DNA of 64,000 nt from DASVNK01 sp964478815. GTDB taxonomy: Bacteria; Verrucomicrobiota; Verrucomicrobiia; Limisphaerales; SXQI01. Every line of letters begins with the position of its first letter. Positions within the stretch are counted from its first letter, which is position 1. The DNA is taken from positions 1-64,000 of the forward strand of contig CAYZKY010000006.1 of NCBI GenBank assembly GCA_964478815.1, written 5' to 3'. A program made the position numbers and the translations under genes. A model generated the notes under the pieces. It was not told the DNA's origin, did not search any database, and saw only the letters and a program-made list of their open reading frames with translations. Shown piece after piece: positions 36,471-45,848 of the stretch.

Positions 36471-38656
36471 ACTGGTCACTCGCAGCCTCAGGATGGACCA
36501 TGGCCCTCGGCCTGCTGCTTTGGGTGGCGGCGGGTGCGATCTGCTATCTCAATTGGAGCCGCGGCGGACGGCGGACGAAGGGCTCCTGGCTCGAACTGCT
36601 CCGCTTCGTGATCGTGACCATGCTCGGCTTGACCCTCCTGCAACCCGAGCTGGTTCAGACGATCAAGCGCACCGAGAAACCGTTGGTGGCCATTCTGGTC
36701 GACCGTTCCGGCAGCATGGGGACCCGCGATATTCAGGGTGAGACGATCCGTGCCCGCTCGGAATGGGTGGAGGCGCAACTCACGCCCGAGGTTCAACGCG
36801 CCCTGGAGAAGAACGCCCGCGTTGCCGTCGAAGAATTTGGTCTGCCGGCCCCCGCCTCCACCAACGCATCCGTTGCCCCCGCCGGCACCGATCTTAATGC
36901 CGCGCTCGAGAAAACGTTTCAGCGCGAACAGAATCTGCAGGCGGTGCTTTTGCTGACCGATGGAGATTGGAACCAGGGCAAATCGCCGGCGGCGGCGGGC
37001 TTTCGGTACCGCGAGCAGGGCATTCCCATCTATTCCGTGGCTGTCGGACGCGAGACGCCGCTGCCCGATCTGTCGCTCGAAGTCGTGAATGCGCCTTCTT
37101 ACGGCCTTTTCGGGGAACAAATCACCATCCCATTTGCCATTCAGAGCCATTTGCCCGAGGAAGTGAAGACCACCGTCACGCTCTTCGATGGCCAGCGGGA
37201 GGAGACGCGCAAGGAGATCACCATCCCGGCCTTTGGCCAGGTGCAGGACGCGGTCCTCTGGTATCCCCGTTCGGTGGGCGATGTGGCGCTGGCCATGCAG
37301 ATCCCGATCCATCCGTCCGAAGCGCTCACCAACAACAACCGCCAGTCCTTCCAGATTTCGGTGCGGGTGGACAAACTTCGCGTGCTGGTCGTCGACTCGG
37401 TTCCCCGCTGGGAGTATCGCTACCTGCGCAACGCCCTGGCCCGCGACCCCGGCGTGGAAATGAACTCCTTGTTGTTCCACCCGCAACTCGGCCCGGGCGG
37501 CGGGCGCGGCTACCTGGAACGATTCCCGGACAGCAAGGAAGCGTTATCGAAGTACGACGTCGTGTTTCTGGGCGATGTCGGCGTCGGCCAGAGTGAGCTG
37601 ACCGAAACCGATGCCGAGCTGCTCAAGGGCCTCGTCGAGCAGCAGGCCAGCGGCCTCGTGTTCGTCCCGGGGAGGCGTGGCCGCGTGTTGTCGCTGGCGA
37701 ACAGTTCGCTCAAAGATCTGCTCCCCGTCGTGCTGGACGACAAGCGCCCCGAGGGCATCGCGCTCCAGAACGAAGCGGTTCTAACGCTGACCACCCAGGG
37801 CAAAGGCCACTTGCTCACCCGCTTCGATACCGACGAAAACGCCAATGCCCAAACGTGGCTGAACCTCCCCGGATTTTTCTGGTCCGCCGCGGTCGAGAAA
37901 AGCCGCCCCGGTTCCGAAGTGCTGGCCGTCCACTCGGCCTTGCGCAATGCCTCGGGGCGTCTGCCGCTGTTGGCCACCCGTTCCGCCGGTGCCGGCAAGG
38001 TGCTCTTTCTCGGCACGGACAGCGCCTGGCGCTGGCGCCGCGGCGTCGAGGACAAGTTTCACTACCGCTTCTGGAGCCAGGTTGTCCGGTGGATGGCGCA
38101 TCAGCGCCACCTTTCGGAAAAGGAAGGCATTCGCCTGGCGTATTCCCCGGAAGCGCCCCAGCCGGGCGACACGGTCTTTTTGCAGGCGACGATCCTCAAT
38201 GCCGCCGGCTTCCCCGCCGAAGGAGGGCCGATCCAGGCCACCGTCACGGCTCCGGACGGCCGGGCGGAACAACTGCAATTTGCCTCGATTGAAGGAGGTT
38301 GGGGCGTCTTCCAGAGCACCTTCACGCCCGCGGCCGCCGGGAAGTACAAAGTCCTCCTCAATGCCGAAGCCCACGGCCGCAAGCTCGAAACGGATCTCGC
38401 CGTCCAGTCCCGCGTCGTTGAGCGCATCGGGCAGCCGGTCAACCGCGCCATCCTGGCCGAACTCGCCAGCTTGACGAGCGGCGCCAGCGCCTTGGCGGAT
38501 GGCTTCGCCGATATCGTCGCCCAGATCGCCACCGCGCCCGAACCGAAACCGCTCGAACGCCGCATCCGGCTCTGGAGCAACCCCTGGTGGGGCGGCGCGA
38601 TCCTCGCCTTGCTCACCGTGTACTGGATCGGCCGCAAACTGAACGGCCTGCTTTAG
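36467..38656 (+). CDS. VWA domain protein with glutamine-amidotransferase-like region
   Basis: A 729-residue membrane protein. Two N-terminal helices (about 10-30 and 43-62), a VWA domain with MIDAS LVDRSGSM, then a beta-rich region and a class-I-amidotransferase-like fold around residues 305-430 (LRVLVVDSVPRWEYRYLRNAL, SKYDVVFLGDVG), and a final membrane helix near the C-terminus (WWGGAILALLTVYWIG). The ATG overlaps the TGA of the upstream gene (ATGA), so the four genes from 32517 form one operon. Confidence 0.9.
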   Translation: MNWSLAASGWTMALGLLLWVAAGAICYLNWSRGGRRTKGSWLELLRFVIVTMLGLTLLQPELVQTIKRTEKPLVAILVDRSGSMGTRDIQGETIRARSEWVEAQLTPEVQRALEKNARVAVEEFGLPAPASTNASVAPAGTDLNAALEKTFQREQNLQAVLLLTDGDWNQGKSPAAAGFRYREQGIPIYSVAVGRETPLPDLSLEVVNAPSYGLFGEQITIPFAIQSHLPEEVKTTVTLFDGQREETRKEITIPAFGQVQDAVLWYPRSVGDVALAMQIPIHPSEALTNNNRQSFQISVRVDKLRVLVVDSVPRWEYRYLRNALARDPGVEMNSLLFHPQLGPGGGRGYLERFPDSKEALSKYDVVFLGDVGVGQSELTETDAELLKGLVEQQASGLVFVPGRRGRVLSLANSSLKDLLPVVLDDKRPEGIALQNEAVLTLTTQGKGHLLTRFDTDENANAQTWLNLPGFFWSAAVEKSRPGSEVLAVHSALRNASGRLPLLATRSAGAGKVLFLGTDSAWRWRRGVEDKFHYRFWSQVVRWMAHQRHLSEKEGIRLAYSPEAPQPGDTVFLQATILNAAGFPAEGGPIQATVTAPDGRAEQLQFASIEGGWGVFQSTFTPAAAGKYKVLLNAEAHGRKLETDLAVQSRVVERIGQPVNRAILAELASLTSGASALADGFADIVAQIATAPEPKPLERRIRLWSNPWWGGAILALLTVYWIGRKLNGLL

Positions 38657-38743
38657 TGCCGGTCCCGCGTCGATCCGAAGGTCACGGAACTCTCGCTTGG
38701 GCACCCGGAGTATTGTAAGCTTCCGGCAATCGAAGATGTTGTT

Positions 38744-39658
38744 ATGCGCCGCCTGCCTCGCCTGTTCGCTGCCATCGGCCTCCTGTTCGCTCTGAACCAG
38801 TGGGCGGGCCGCCCGGCCGACCCGCCCCCCGTGGAATCGGCGCCCGAGAGTTCGACGAATGCCCCGTACCGCATGTCACCGGGGAAGGTGCATGCCTTCT
38901 CGATCCCGTTGACCCAGACCGCGCGGCAAAGCGTGCTGGCCAGCAAGAATCCCATGGTGGAGTGGGCCTCGGCGGCGATCGTCGTCCCGCAAGGCTTCAA
39001 CCCGGAGGTGCCGAATCCGCTGCTCATTGTCTGCTCGACCGGAGACGAGGAGACCTCCTCGATTCGCGAGCTGCGCGACTATGCCACCACCGCTTTGCGG
39101 CTCGGTTACGTCTTGGTGGCGGCCGAAGGCCCGTATGGCCGCCCGACCAACGATACTCCGCCCTGGCGCTGGGCCATGACCTCGACCCTCCTCGAACATC
39201 TGCACAAACATTGGCCCGGGTCTCGAAAATGGCCGATGGTTTGCGCCGGAGTTTCCGGCGGCGGCAAGTGGAGCGGGGTGCTCGGCGCGGTGCTGGCGAA
39301 CAAGGGTTACAATCTGATGGGCGTCTTTATGGCCAGCGTCAACGAGGATTACGCCAGCGAAGCCGCCAAGCTGTACCGGCCCTCGACCCGCTACAAGGAT
39401 GTTCCCATCTTCCTCAGCGGCGGTTCGGACGACAAGCTCGCCACGCCGCAACAGCATACCGAAGTGAAGGAGAGCCTGCTGCGCCACGGATTCGCCAAGG
39501 TACGGCTGGAGCTGCACAAAGGCGGCCACGAGCTGAGCCACGAAGACTTCCGCATGGCACTCCGCTGGTTCCTCGAACAATACGTCGAGCCCCCCGAAGA
39601 ACCGAGGAATCCCTTACAGAAACCTGCGCCGACTACGCCGCGAACACCGGAGGATTAA
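38744..39658 (+). CDS. Exported alpha/beta-hydrolase-like protein
   Basis: A 304-residue protein with an N-terminal hydrophobic signal (about residues 5-22) and an alpha/beta hydrolase core: strand LLIVCSTGD, nucleophile elbow CAGVSGGGKWSGV, an acidic loop SGGSDDKLATPQQH and a final His in HKGGHELSH. The family is not clear; a lipase, esterase or PHB-depolymerase-like group is possible. The stop codon overlaps that of the convergent membrane gene (TTAA at 39655-39658). Confidence 0.82.
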   Translation: MRRLPRLFAAIGLLFALNQWAGRPADPPPVESAPESSTNAPYRMSPGKVHAFSIPLTQTARQSVLASKNPMVEWASAAIVVPQGFNPEVPNPLLIVCSTGDEETSSIRELRDYATTALRLGYVLVAAEGPYGRPTNDTPPWRWAMTSTLLEHLHKHWPGSRKWPMVCAGVSGGGKWSGVLGAVLANKGYNLMGVFMASVNEDYASEAAKLYRPSTRYKDVPIFLSGGSDDKLATPQQHTEVKESLLRHGFAKVRLELHKGGHELSHEDFRMALRWFLEQYVEPPEEPRNPLQKPAPTTPRTPED

Positions 39659-41100
39659 GGGCTCACCACCACATCGAACGCGCCGGTGCGGACCTGGCCT
39701 CCCGATTTCGTCTGCACCCACATGCGGTACTTCCCGGGGCGAGGGAAGGCGTAGGGGAAGCTCAAGTCTTTTTCCGGCCGCCCACAGACGATATCGAGCG
39801 GGTTGTTGGCCTGCGCCTTTTCCCGTTGGGCGAAAAGTTCCTGGGCGGTCATGGAGATCGTTCCCATCGGGTGCAAATGAGTGAAGACCGTTCCATCCTC
39901 TGCCCGGATCACCGCGTGGCTCCACATCCCCATGTAGGGTTCGAGAGGGGCAGGCTGGCCGTCGGCGCCGACCAAATCGAAACGCAGCGTCGTCTCCGAT
40001 GCCGGGCTGGGCGCATGCGGATTCCGCCAGATCAGGCGCAGACCATCCTCGAAGTTCGCCACGCCGTCCGCGCCGGCGGCCGCCCCAGTCCACCACGAAT
40101 CGTCGCTGTCCAATCCAGTCCCCTGGGCCGAATTCTCGGTCAGTTCCAGCGAAGCGAGCAGCGTCTGAGTCAGGCCGCTTTCATGGGTAATGTCTCCGTA
40201 GATAGCGTAGCGCCCGGCCGGTAGCGCGGGCAGGGCCGTCTCGAAATTGCGCTTACCCAGCATGCGGGGATGCAGATGGGCGAAGACGTTCTGGCCCGAT
40301 GATTCCACCAGGAAGAGATGCATCCATTTCCCGTGATCGGGGACGATCGGAGTGTGATCCCGCCAGTGCCGCGTGTTGTCGTCGAAGGTCATGCGAAGCC
40401 GGGCGGCAGCGTCGGATTTGGTTAAAGTGGCGGTCATCTCCCCCGGAGTGAACAGCCGGTTGTTACGGAAATCGGCGTCTACCTCGCCCCACCAGCGGTG
40501 TCCGCGCCACAAGAGAAGTCCGAGCAGAATGCTCCCGATCGCCATGCCGAGCCGCGCCAGCCAGACCCGCTTGCGGTTCGGAACCACGCCCGCGGGCAGC
40601 ACGCTCTCGCGCACCGCGGCTCCGACGATCAGGATCAGCAGGACGACCAGCACGCCGCCGGCCACGAGGAAAGCCGTGCTCATCGTCCGCGACATTTCCA
40701 GCCGCTGGCTCGACACGGAATTCAGCGGCACGATCGCCGTGCCTTGGCCCAAGGCTCCCTTGACGTCCACAAACACGCTGTACGCGCCGGAATCCATCAG
40801 CCAAAGTTCGGTGGAATAAAGGTTGGTTTCGCCGGTCACCGGCGGCGCCGGATCGGCCGGCGGAGCGCCTTTCCGCCCAGCGTCCCAGCGGACGGGCAGC
40901 GCGCTCACGTTGGTGACGCCGGGATCATGGACTCGCACATTGATTTTGGCCCGGCCGGGGACGACCTCCGGCGGAACGATCGAAACCCGCACCCGGTACG
41001 GCCCGGCCTGGCCTTCCATGAACACATAGGAATTGCCGATGTGCGCTTGCGCCACCCAGGTGCAACACAGGGCGAGAAGGGCGAGCGCGAAGCGGTTCAT
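39655..41100 (-). CDS. Membrane/periplasmic protein with HLHP motifs, unknown function
   Basis: A 481-residue protein. A signal peptide (MNRFALALLALCCTWVAQA) precedes an N-terminal beta-rich domain starting AHIGNSYVFMEGQAGPYRV, followed by two membrane helices (about 135-170 and 190-205) and a C-terminal periplasmic part with repeated His motifs: KWMHLFLVE (about 260), FAHLHP (about 273), ITHESG (about 303) and FTHLHPMG (about 407). The first domain loosely resembles FixH/CopC-like beta folds. The motifs suggest copper or another soft metal, which is inference. It overlaps the upstream gene by four bases (ATGA). Confidence 0.82.
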   Translation of the reverse strand: MNRFALALLALCCTWVAQAHIGNSYVFMEGQAGPYRVRVSIVPPEVVPGRAKINVRVHDPGVTNVSALPVRWDAGRKGAPPADPAPPVTGETNLYSTELWLMDSGAYSVFVDVKGALGQGTAIVPLNSVSSQRLEMSRTMSTAFLVAGGVLVVLLILIVGAAVRESVLPAGVVPNRKRVWLARLGMAIGSILLGLLLWRGHRWWGEVDADFRNNRLFTPGEMTATLTKSDAAARLRMTFDDNTRHWRDHTPIVPDHGKWMHLFLVESSGQNVFAHLHPRMLGKRNFETALPALPAGRYAIYGDITHESGLTQTLLASLELTENSAQGTGLDSDDSWWTGAAAGADGVANFEDGLRLIWRNPHAPSPASETTLRFDLVGADGQPAPLEPYMGMWSHAVIRAEDGTVFTHLHPMGTISMTAQELFAQREKAQANNPLDIVCGRPEKDLSFPYAFPRPGKYRMWVQTKSGGQVRTGAFDVVVSP

Positions 41101-42296
41101 CGCTGCACCCGGCTCATCCAGTTGCCCACGCCGAGGGCGATCCGGGATTTGAGCATGGCCAGCCCCATCGCGATCAGGAGGCCTTGTCCCGTGATGGGAT
41201 CCTTCACGGTATCCCAGAATCTGCCCTGCCATTCGCCCGGCTTCGCGAAATAAGGCCAGAACCGATGCCCGCCGAAAAACCAGTTATCCGATTGCGGGCT
41301 GAGCATGAACCCAGAAAAATTGTACTGGACGGCGAAGAAAGCCGCGCAAAACGCCGCGCCCATCAGGATCGAGAGCAGGCAATCCCACCAAAAGCCGCGG
41401 TGTTGCCGAAAGGCCAGGTGAAGCAAATCCATCGCCAAGGCCGGGACGACCAGGAGCAGCGGATAAACCGGCGGCACCATCCGATCCACCGGAATGTAAA
41501 TGGGAGCTAGCAACGGTTGCGCCGGGAAGAGCGGCAGGACCCAGACCATGCTGGCGTAGATCAGCATGTAAACGAACGCCGCGCCGGTGGCGGCCCAGCG
41601 CACCTTCGCCGCTCGCATCACCGCCGCCAGATAGGTGGGATAGACCAGGCAGGATATTATGTAAAACGTGTTCCCCTGTTGCTGGTTCGGAAAGCTCTTC
41701 TCCGTCACGATGATGGTGGACATCGTCACCAGAATCCCGGCGCAAAAGATGAATAGCCAGCCTCCGGCTTTGGCTCCGGTGCGATTTTGCCATTGCAACA
41801 CCAGCAGGAGCGATCCGAGCGCCACGGCGTACATGCCGGCGGCGAGCACGGTGTGGGGCGGGCTGAGAATCTCCACATCCAGCCCGTAGGCATTGTGCCA
41901 CCAATCGTCGAAGGGGGCGGAGAGCAACATGGCCCACGCCCCCCAGATGATGACCCAGGCTCCGAGCGGAGCGCGCAGCCCGAGGAGACGGACTCCTTCT
42001 CCGGTGCGGTCGAAAAAGGTGCTGCGAACCGCCAGCCAGCCTGCGGTGAAACCGGGGATCAATCCGCCGAGGTGAATCGTGATATGCGCGGGTGTCCAGA
42101 AGGTGTCGCGCCCGATCGTCGAATGCCAGGAGATGTCCCACAAGGTCCCGATGGGGATGCAGAGCGCTCCGAAAGCTACCGCGAAGCACCACCAGGGAAA
42201 CGCCTCAGTCCTCGCCGCAGCTACAGGCCGCGCGGGCGCGGGCATGTCCAGAACCGCCGACTGTATCATAATTGTCTGACAGGCATCATTCTCCAT
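41097..42296 (-). CDS. Polytopic membrane protein of unknown function, partner of the HLHP protein
   Basis: About 399 residues from ATG 42296 (GTG 42302 is an alternative). It has roughly ten hydrophobic segments and conserved-looking polar residues within them: WDISWHSTIGRDTFWTPAHI, HITIHLGGLIPGF, DDWWHNAYGLDVEILSPPH and EKSFPNQQQGNTFYII. The His/Asp pairs near the predicted membrane surface suggest a metal centre or proton path. I do not recognise the family. It is translationally coupled to the downstream HLHP gene. Confidence 0.82.
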   Translation of the reverse strand: MENDACQTIMIQSAVLDMPAPARPVAAARTEAFPWWCFAVAFGALCIPIGTLWDISWHSTIGRDTFWTPAHITIHLGGLIPGFTAGWLAVRSTFFDRTGEGVRLLGLRAPLGAWVIIWGAWAMLLSAPFDDWWHNAYGLDVEILSPPHTVLAAGMYAVALGSLLLVLQWQNRTGAKAGGWLFIFCAGILVTMSTIIVTEKSFPNQQQGNTFYIISCLVYPTYLAAVMRAAKVRWAATGAAFVYMLIYASMVWVLPLFPAQPLLAPIYIPVDRMVPPVYPLLLVVPALAMDLLHLAFRQHRGFWWDCLLSILMGAAFCAAFFAVQYNFSGFMLSPQSDNWFFGGHRFWPYFAKPGEWQGRFWDTVKDPITGQGLLIAMGLAMLKSRIALGVGNWMSRVQR

Positions 42297-42350
42297 CCTC
42301 ACGGGCCGCGCAACTCTCCGGACCGCTTTTCTAAATGGAGGCGCGGGCGG

Positions 42351-42530
42351 CTATCGACCCGCACCGCCGGGTTCGATCGGTTTGGGCCAGCGCGGGCGGT
42401 TGCGGCGGAGATGAGGGGGCAGGGTGGCCTCGGCGAAGCGAATGGCTTCCTGAATATGCCGCCAGCGGAGAGCCGGATCGTAGGCGCGATCTCGTTTGGC
42501 TTCCTCCCGGGCTTTGGCTTCGCTGTCCAT
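42351..42530 (-). CDS. Small conserved-looking protein, 59 residues
   Basis: A short open frame from ATG 42530 to TAG: MDSEAKAREEAKRDRAYDPA, then LRWRHIQEAIRFAEATLPPH and a basic, Pro-rich end. It is helical and charged, with an AYDPALRW core that looks like a recurring small-protein motif in Verrucomicrobia as I recall it. No function can be assigned. It lies between the membrane module and the heptose adenylyltransferase, all on the minus strand. Confidence 0.65.
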   Translation of the reverse strand: MDSEAKAREEAKRDRAYDPALRWRHIQEAIRFAEATLPPHLRRNRPRWPKPIEPGGAGR

Positions 42531-42626
42531 GCCGGTTAACCTTCCCCGGCCATCGCCCGTTTCAAGTGAGCGATCCGGCGTTCCCTTAAATATCCCATCG
42601 GCAATTGGGCGGAATGGTCCGAGCGA

Positions 42627-43112
42627 TCAGAGCCGGGAGATCTTCTCGACGAGGCCGGTGGTCGATTTCCCGGGGACGAAGGGAATAAGCACGATGCGCC
42701 CGCCGGCATTCTCGACGGTGCGGCGTTCTTCCTGGTTCAGGGTTTCGAGGGTGTAATCGCCGCCTTTGACGTAAATATCCGGCTGCGCGCGCGCCAGGAA
42801 TCCGGTGGCCCGGACGTCGGGAAAGATGCAGGTGGCGGAGACCGATTCCAGGGCGGCGACGACGGCGGCGCGGTCCGTTTCGGAATTGATGGGGCGGCCT
42901 TCGCCCTTGAGGCCGCGCACGGCGTCGTCGCCATTGATGCCGACGAGGAGGGCATCGCCCTGGGCGCGGGCTTGTTCGAGGTAGGTGGCGTGACCGAGGT
43001 GGAGCAGGTCGAAACAGCCGTTGGTGACCACCAGGCACCGGCCGGAGGCGCGCATCTGCGCCCGCCAGGCGTCGAGGCGCTCGTAGGGCACCACCTTGTC
43101 GCGAAACGTCAT
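42627..43112 (-). CDS. rfaE2: D-glycero-beta-D-manno-heptose 1-phosphate adenylyltransferase
   Basis: A 161-residue nucleotidyltransferase matching the C-terminal half of HldE. Key features are the VTNGCFDLLHLGHATYL motif (HxGH), GINGDDAVRGLKGEGRPIN, and IYVKGGDYTLETL near the end of the fold. It makes ADP-D-glycero-D-manno-heptose for LPS inner core. The separate kinase (HldA) and other heptose genes are not in the window. Confidence 0.95.
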   Translation of the reverse strand: MTFRDKVVPYERLDAWRAQMRASGRCLVVTNGCFDLLHLGHATYLEQARAQGDALLVGINGDDAVRGLKGEGRPINSETDRAAVVAALESVSATCIFPDVRATGFLARAQPDIYVKGGDYTLETLNQEERRTVENAGGRIVLIPFVPGKSTTGLVEKISRL

Positions 43113-43248
43113 GGCGGCAGGTTTTGACAGATGCGAATCATCGGGGAAAGCTAATTCATGGATTGCAGCGAGATCGGCATTCCGTCTCCCGACGTGCCAC
43201 CGGCCACGGTCGCCTTGTGTTTTGAACCGCTGGATTTAGACTTCGCCC

Positions 43249-43704
43249 ATGAAGACTGACGTGCCAGTGAATATTCGCGGTATCCTCCCGGCGAATAGCG
43301 GCTGCGCCATCTTCCTGGGGAATGACGACAAGGTGTTCGTCATACAGGTGGAGCACAACATGGGGGCGGTCATCGGGATGTTCCTGAAGGGAACGGCCAA
43401 GGAGCGCCCCCTGACGCACGATCTGATGCGGGATATCCTCCAGTGCTTTAATATCTCGGTCGACCGCATTTTGATCACCGAGTTGAAGAATTCGACCTAT
43501 TTCGCGCGGCTCTTCCTCCATCAGCAGAACGAGCTGGGCCGCAAGCTGGTGGAAATCGACGCCCGGCCGAGCGATTGCCTGGCCCTCGCCGCGGCGCAGA
43601 AGCGGCCCATTTTCGTGTCCCGCGCGCTCTTCGACGAGGTCGAGGACATGAGCGAGGTGCTCCAGCGGATCAACGAGAATCACGAAGGAACCGAGAGCGA
43701 GTAG
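43249..43704 (+). CDS. Bifunctional nuclease family protein (DUF151)
   Basis: A 151-residue protein with the BFN fold: GCAIFLGNDDKVFVIQVEHN, RPLTHDLMRDILQCFNISVD, then STYFARLFLHQQNE and DARPSDCLALAAAQKRPIFV. The RPSDCLALA segment is the family signature. Members show RNase/DNase activity in some studies; physiological role here unknown. It is followed by holA after 8 bases. Confidence 0.93.
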   Translation: MKTDVPVNIRGILPANSGCAIFLGNDDKVFVIQVEHNMGAVIGMFLKGTAKERPLTHDLMRDILQCFNISVDRILITELKNSTYFARLFLHQQNELGRKLVEIDARPSDCLALAAAQKRPIFVSRALFDEVEDMSEVLQRINENHEGTESE

Positions 43705-43712
43705 GAGCTGCC

Positions 43713-44864
43713 ATGCGCCCGAAACCTTCCGAACCGGCAGGGACGGCCATCCCTCTGTATTTCATTTTCGGCGAGGATGACTTCGCGGTGAAGCAGCGCG
43801 CCCGGCAGATTTTCCAGGCTTGGTGCCAGGAGACGGGCGGCTTCGACAACGAAACGATCGACGCTACGGCTTCGAACAGCGGCGAGGCGCTGCGGGCGAT
43901 CGCCCGGCTGCGGGAGGCGTTGCAGACCATTCCATTCTTCGGCGGAGGCAAGGCGATCTGGTTTCAGAACTGCAATTTCCTCGGCGACGAGCGGACGGCC
44001 TCCGCCGCGGCCGTGGCGGAGGCTTTGGCCGAATTGGCGCAGGAGTTGAAGGCTTTCCAATGGAACGGAGTGCGGCTGATCATCTCGGCGGGCAAGGTCG
44101 ATAAGCGGAAAAGTTTCTACAAGGCATTGGACAAACTCGGCGAGGTGGAGACTTTCGCAGGCTGGAATCTCGACGATAAAGATTGGGCCGATCAGGCGGA
44201 GATGGCGGCGCGCAAGCAGCTCCGCGGGCTGGGCAAGGAGATCTCGGGCGACGCACTGGCCGCGCTCGTGGCGAACGTCGGGCCGAACAACCGGCTGCTG
44301 ACTTCCGAAGTGGAGAAGCTCGCGCTCTTTCTGGGGGGCCGGCCGCAGGTGAGCGTCGAGGATGTCGAAACGATCGTGAGCCGGCAAAAGCAGGCGAAGG
44401 CGTTCGCCCTGGCCGATGCCCTCGGGGCGCGTAACCTGCCGCGCCTGTTAAAGACGCTGGATCAGGAACTGTGGTCGATGCAGACTGATTCGTCGCGCAG
44501 CGAAATGGGGCTGCTCTACGGGTTTATCTCGAAGGTCAGGACGATGCTCTTCCTGCGTGAAATGATCCGCGAAGGATGGCTGCGGCCGAGCCTGGACTTC
44601 GCGCAATTCAAGGCGGCGCTCGAACGGATTCCGGCGGACGCGCTGCCGAAAGATCGGAAATACAACCCGCTGGCGATGCACCCGTACGCGCTCTACAACT
44701 CGCTGGCGCAGGCCCGGAACTATTCGACGGAGGAACTCGTCGAGGCCCTGGAGGCGCTGCTTCAATGCAACCTGCGGATGATCTCGACCGGCGTGGATCC
44801 GGCCCACGCCTTGCAGGAAACGCTCATGCGGATCGTCGGCCTGCCGCGCCGCGCCGCCGCCTGA
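43713..44864 (+). CDS. holA: DNA polymerase III subunit delta
   Basis: A 383-residue clamp-loader subunit. The N-terminus PLYFIFGEDDFAVKQRARQI, SGEALRAIARLREALQTIPF (Walker-like region that is degenerate in delta), and the C-terminal PDALLxx-type helices (HPYALYNSLAQARNYSTEEL, LLQCNLRMISTGVDP) fit HolA. It opens the beta clamp. The ATG at 43713 follows AGGAG; the frame is open upstream into the previous gene. Confidence 0.92.
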   Translation: MRPKPSEPAGTAIPLYFIFGEDDFAVKQRARQIFQAWCQETGGFDNETIDATASNSGEALRAIARLREALQTIPFFGGGKAIWFQNCNFLGDERTASAAAVAEALAELAQELKAFQWNGVRLIISAGKVDKRKSFYKALDKLGEVETFAGWNLDDKDWADQAEMAARKQLRGLGKEISGDALAALVANVGPNNRLLTSEVEKLALFLGGRPQVSVEDVETIVSRQKQAKAFALADALGARNLPRLLKTLDQELWSMQTDSSRSEMGLLYGFISKVRTMLFLREMIREGWLRPSLDFAQFKAALERIPADALPKDRKYNPLAMHPYALYNSLAQARNYSTEELVEALEALLQCNLRMISTGVDPAHALQETLMRIVGLPRRAAA

Positions 44865-44882
44865 GGCCAAGGGTCAACCGCC

Positions 44883-45410
44883 ATGCCAAATCCTGCCTCC
44901 AGTATTTCCGTCGCGGTGCTCGAACGGACGGCCTATTTGAAGATCGCGGGGCGCGCGAATGTCGCGGCGAGCTGCGAATTCAAGGGAGCGGTGGGGGCGC
45001 TGCAAAGCCGGGGCTTCAGCGCTTTCGTGCTCGACCTGGGCGAGTGCCTCACGATGGATAGCACCTTTCTCGGCGTGCTGACCTTCCTGGCGCAAGGCAG
45101 CACGGGGGCCGATCCTTCCCCGCCGCCGGTGCTGCTGAATCCGAATGCGCGCGTCTCGGACCTCATCGACACCCTGGGGGTGCACTCGCTCTTTCAGATC
45201 ATCTACGAAGCAAATCCCTGCACCGCGCTGTTCGAACCGCTGCCGCCCGGGCAGACCGCGTCGAAGGAAGAGGTCTCGCGCACGTCGCTGGAAGCGCATC
45301 TCGAGCTGATGCGGCTGAATCCCGCGAATATCCCCAAGTTCAAGGACGTCACGCAATTCCTGGCCGAGGATTTGAAGCGCTTCGAAGCCCCTGGAACCCC
45401 GCCCGCCTGA
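44883..45410 (+). CDS. STAS domain-containing protein (anti-sigma antagonist-like)
   Basis: A 175-residue protein. The STAS fold is seen in AYLKIAGRANVAASCEFKGA and FVLDLGECLTMDSTFLGVLT, where the DST Ser is the usual phosphorylation site. It may act in a partner-switching sigma pathway. A C-terminal helical extension (about residues 135-175) is beyond the core STAS domain. No kinase or sigma factor is adjacent. It is 18 bases after holA. Confidence 0.88.
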   Translation: MPNPASSISVAVLERTAYLKIAGRANVAASCEFKGAVGALQSRGFSAFVLDLGECLTMDSTFLGVLTFLAQGSTGADPSPPPVLLNPNARVSDLIDTLGVHSLFQIIYEANPCTALFEPLPPGQTASKEEVSRTSLEAHLELMRLNPANIPKFKDVTQFLAEDLKRFEAPGTPPA

Positions 45411-45471
45411 AACCGCTCTTGCTCCGAGCTGTCAACCTTGGCGCTGAGCATTCCGGGCCTCTTTGCGTCTC

Positions 45472-45726
45472 TCAACGCTTTGATCGTTTCAGCATCGCAA
45501 ATCCGTAATGCTCGGTCGAATGCGCCACGGAGACCAGCTCCCAGCCCTGCTCGACGCGTTCATTGATGGCCCGCGCCAGGCTGAGTTCCTGACCGAACAC
45601 GGTGCCCTGAACCATCGAATACTCGACCCCGCCGACCGCTTGCGCGCCCGCCCCCAGTCCGCATGCGGCCGCGATGGCCAGCGCCGCTCCCAACACAAAA
45701 CTCCGCCACTCGATTTTTGCTTTCAT
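45472..45726 (-). CDS. DUF4177-like small exported protein
   Basis: An 84-residue protein with an N-terminal hydrophobic signal (FVLGAALAIAAACGLG) and a beta-alpha-beta core with RVEQGWELVSVAHSTEH and GFAMLKRSKR, which matches the DUF4177 pattern (GWELVSV and a terminal LKR). Start at ATG 45726; the frame extends upstream to 45771. Function unknown. Confidence 0.78.
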   Translation of the reverse strand: MKAKIEWRSFVLGAALAIAAACGLGAGAQAVGGVEYSMVQGTVFGQELSLARAINERVEQGWELVSVAHSTEHYGFAMLKRSKR

Positions 45727-45848
45727 ACCCCGCGAGCCTAGCGGTTCGGGCGGACCTCGCAATCCTCTCACAACTTCTCCCCTGGCTCTGGCCCAGCCTC
45801 CGGTTGAAAAGTATCAAGGCATCGATTGGCCTGGTGATGTTTCGGCTG

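Noticed and set aside
43157..43258. A 33-codon frame before the BFN gene
   Set aside because: Too short and unsupported; overlaps the BFN start region.
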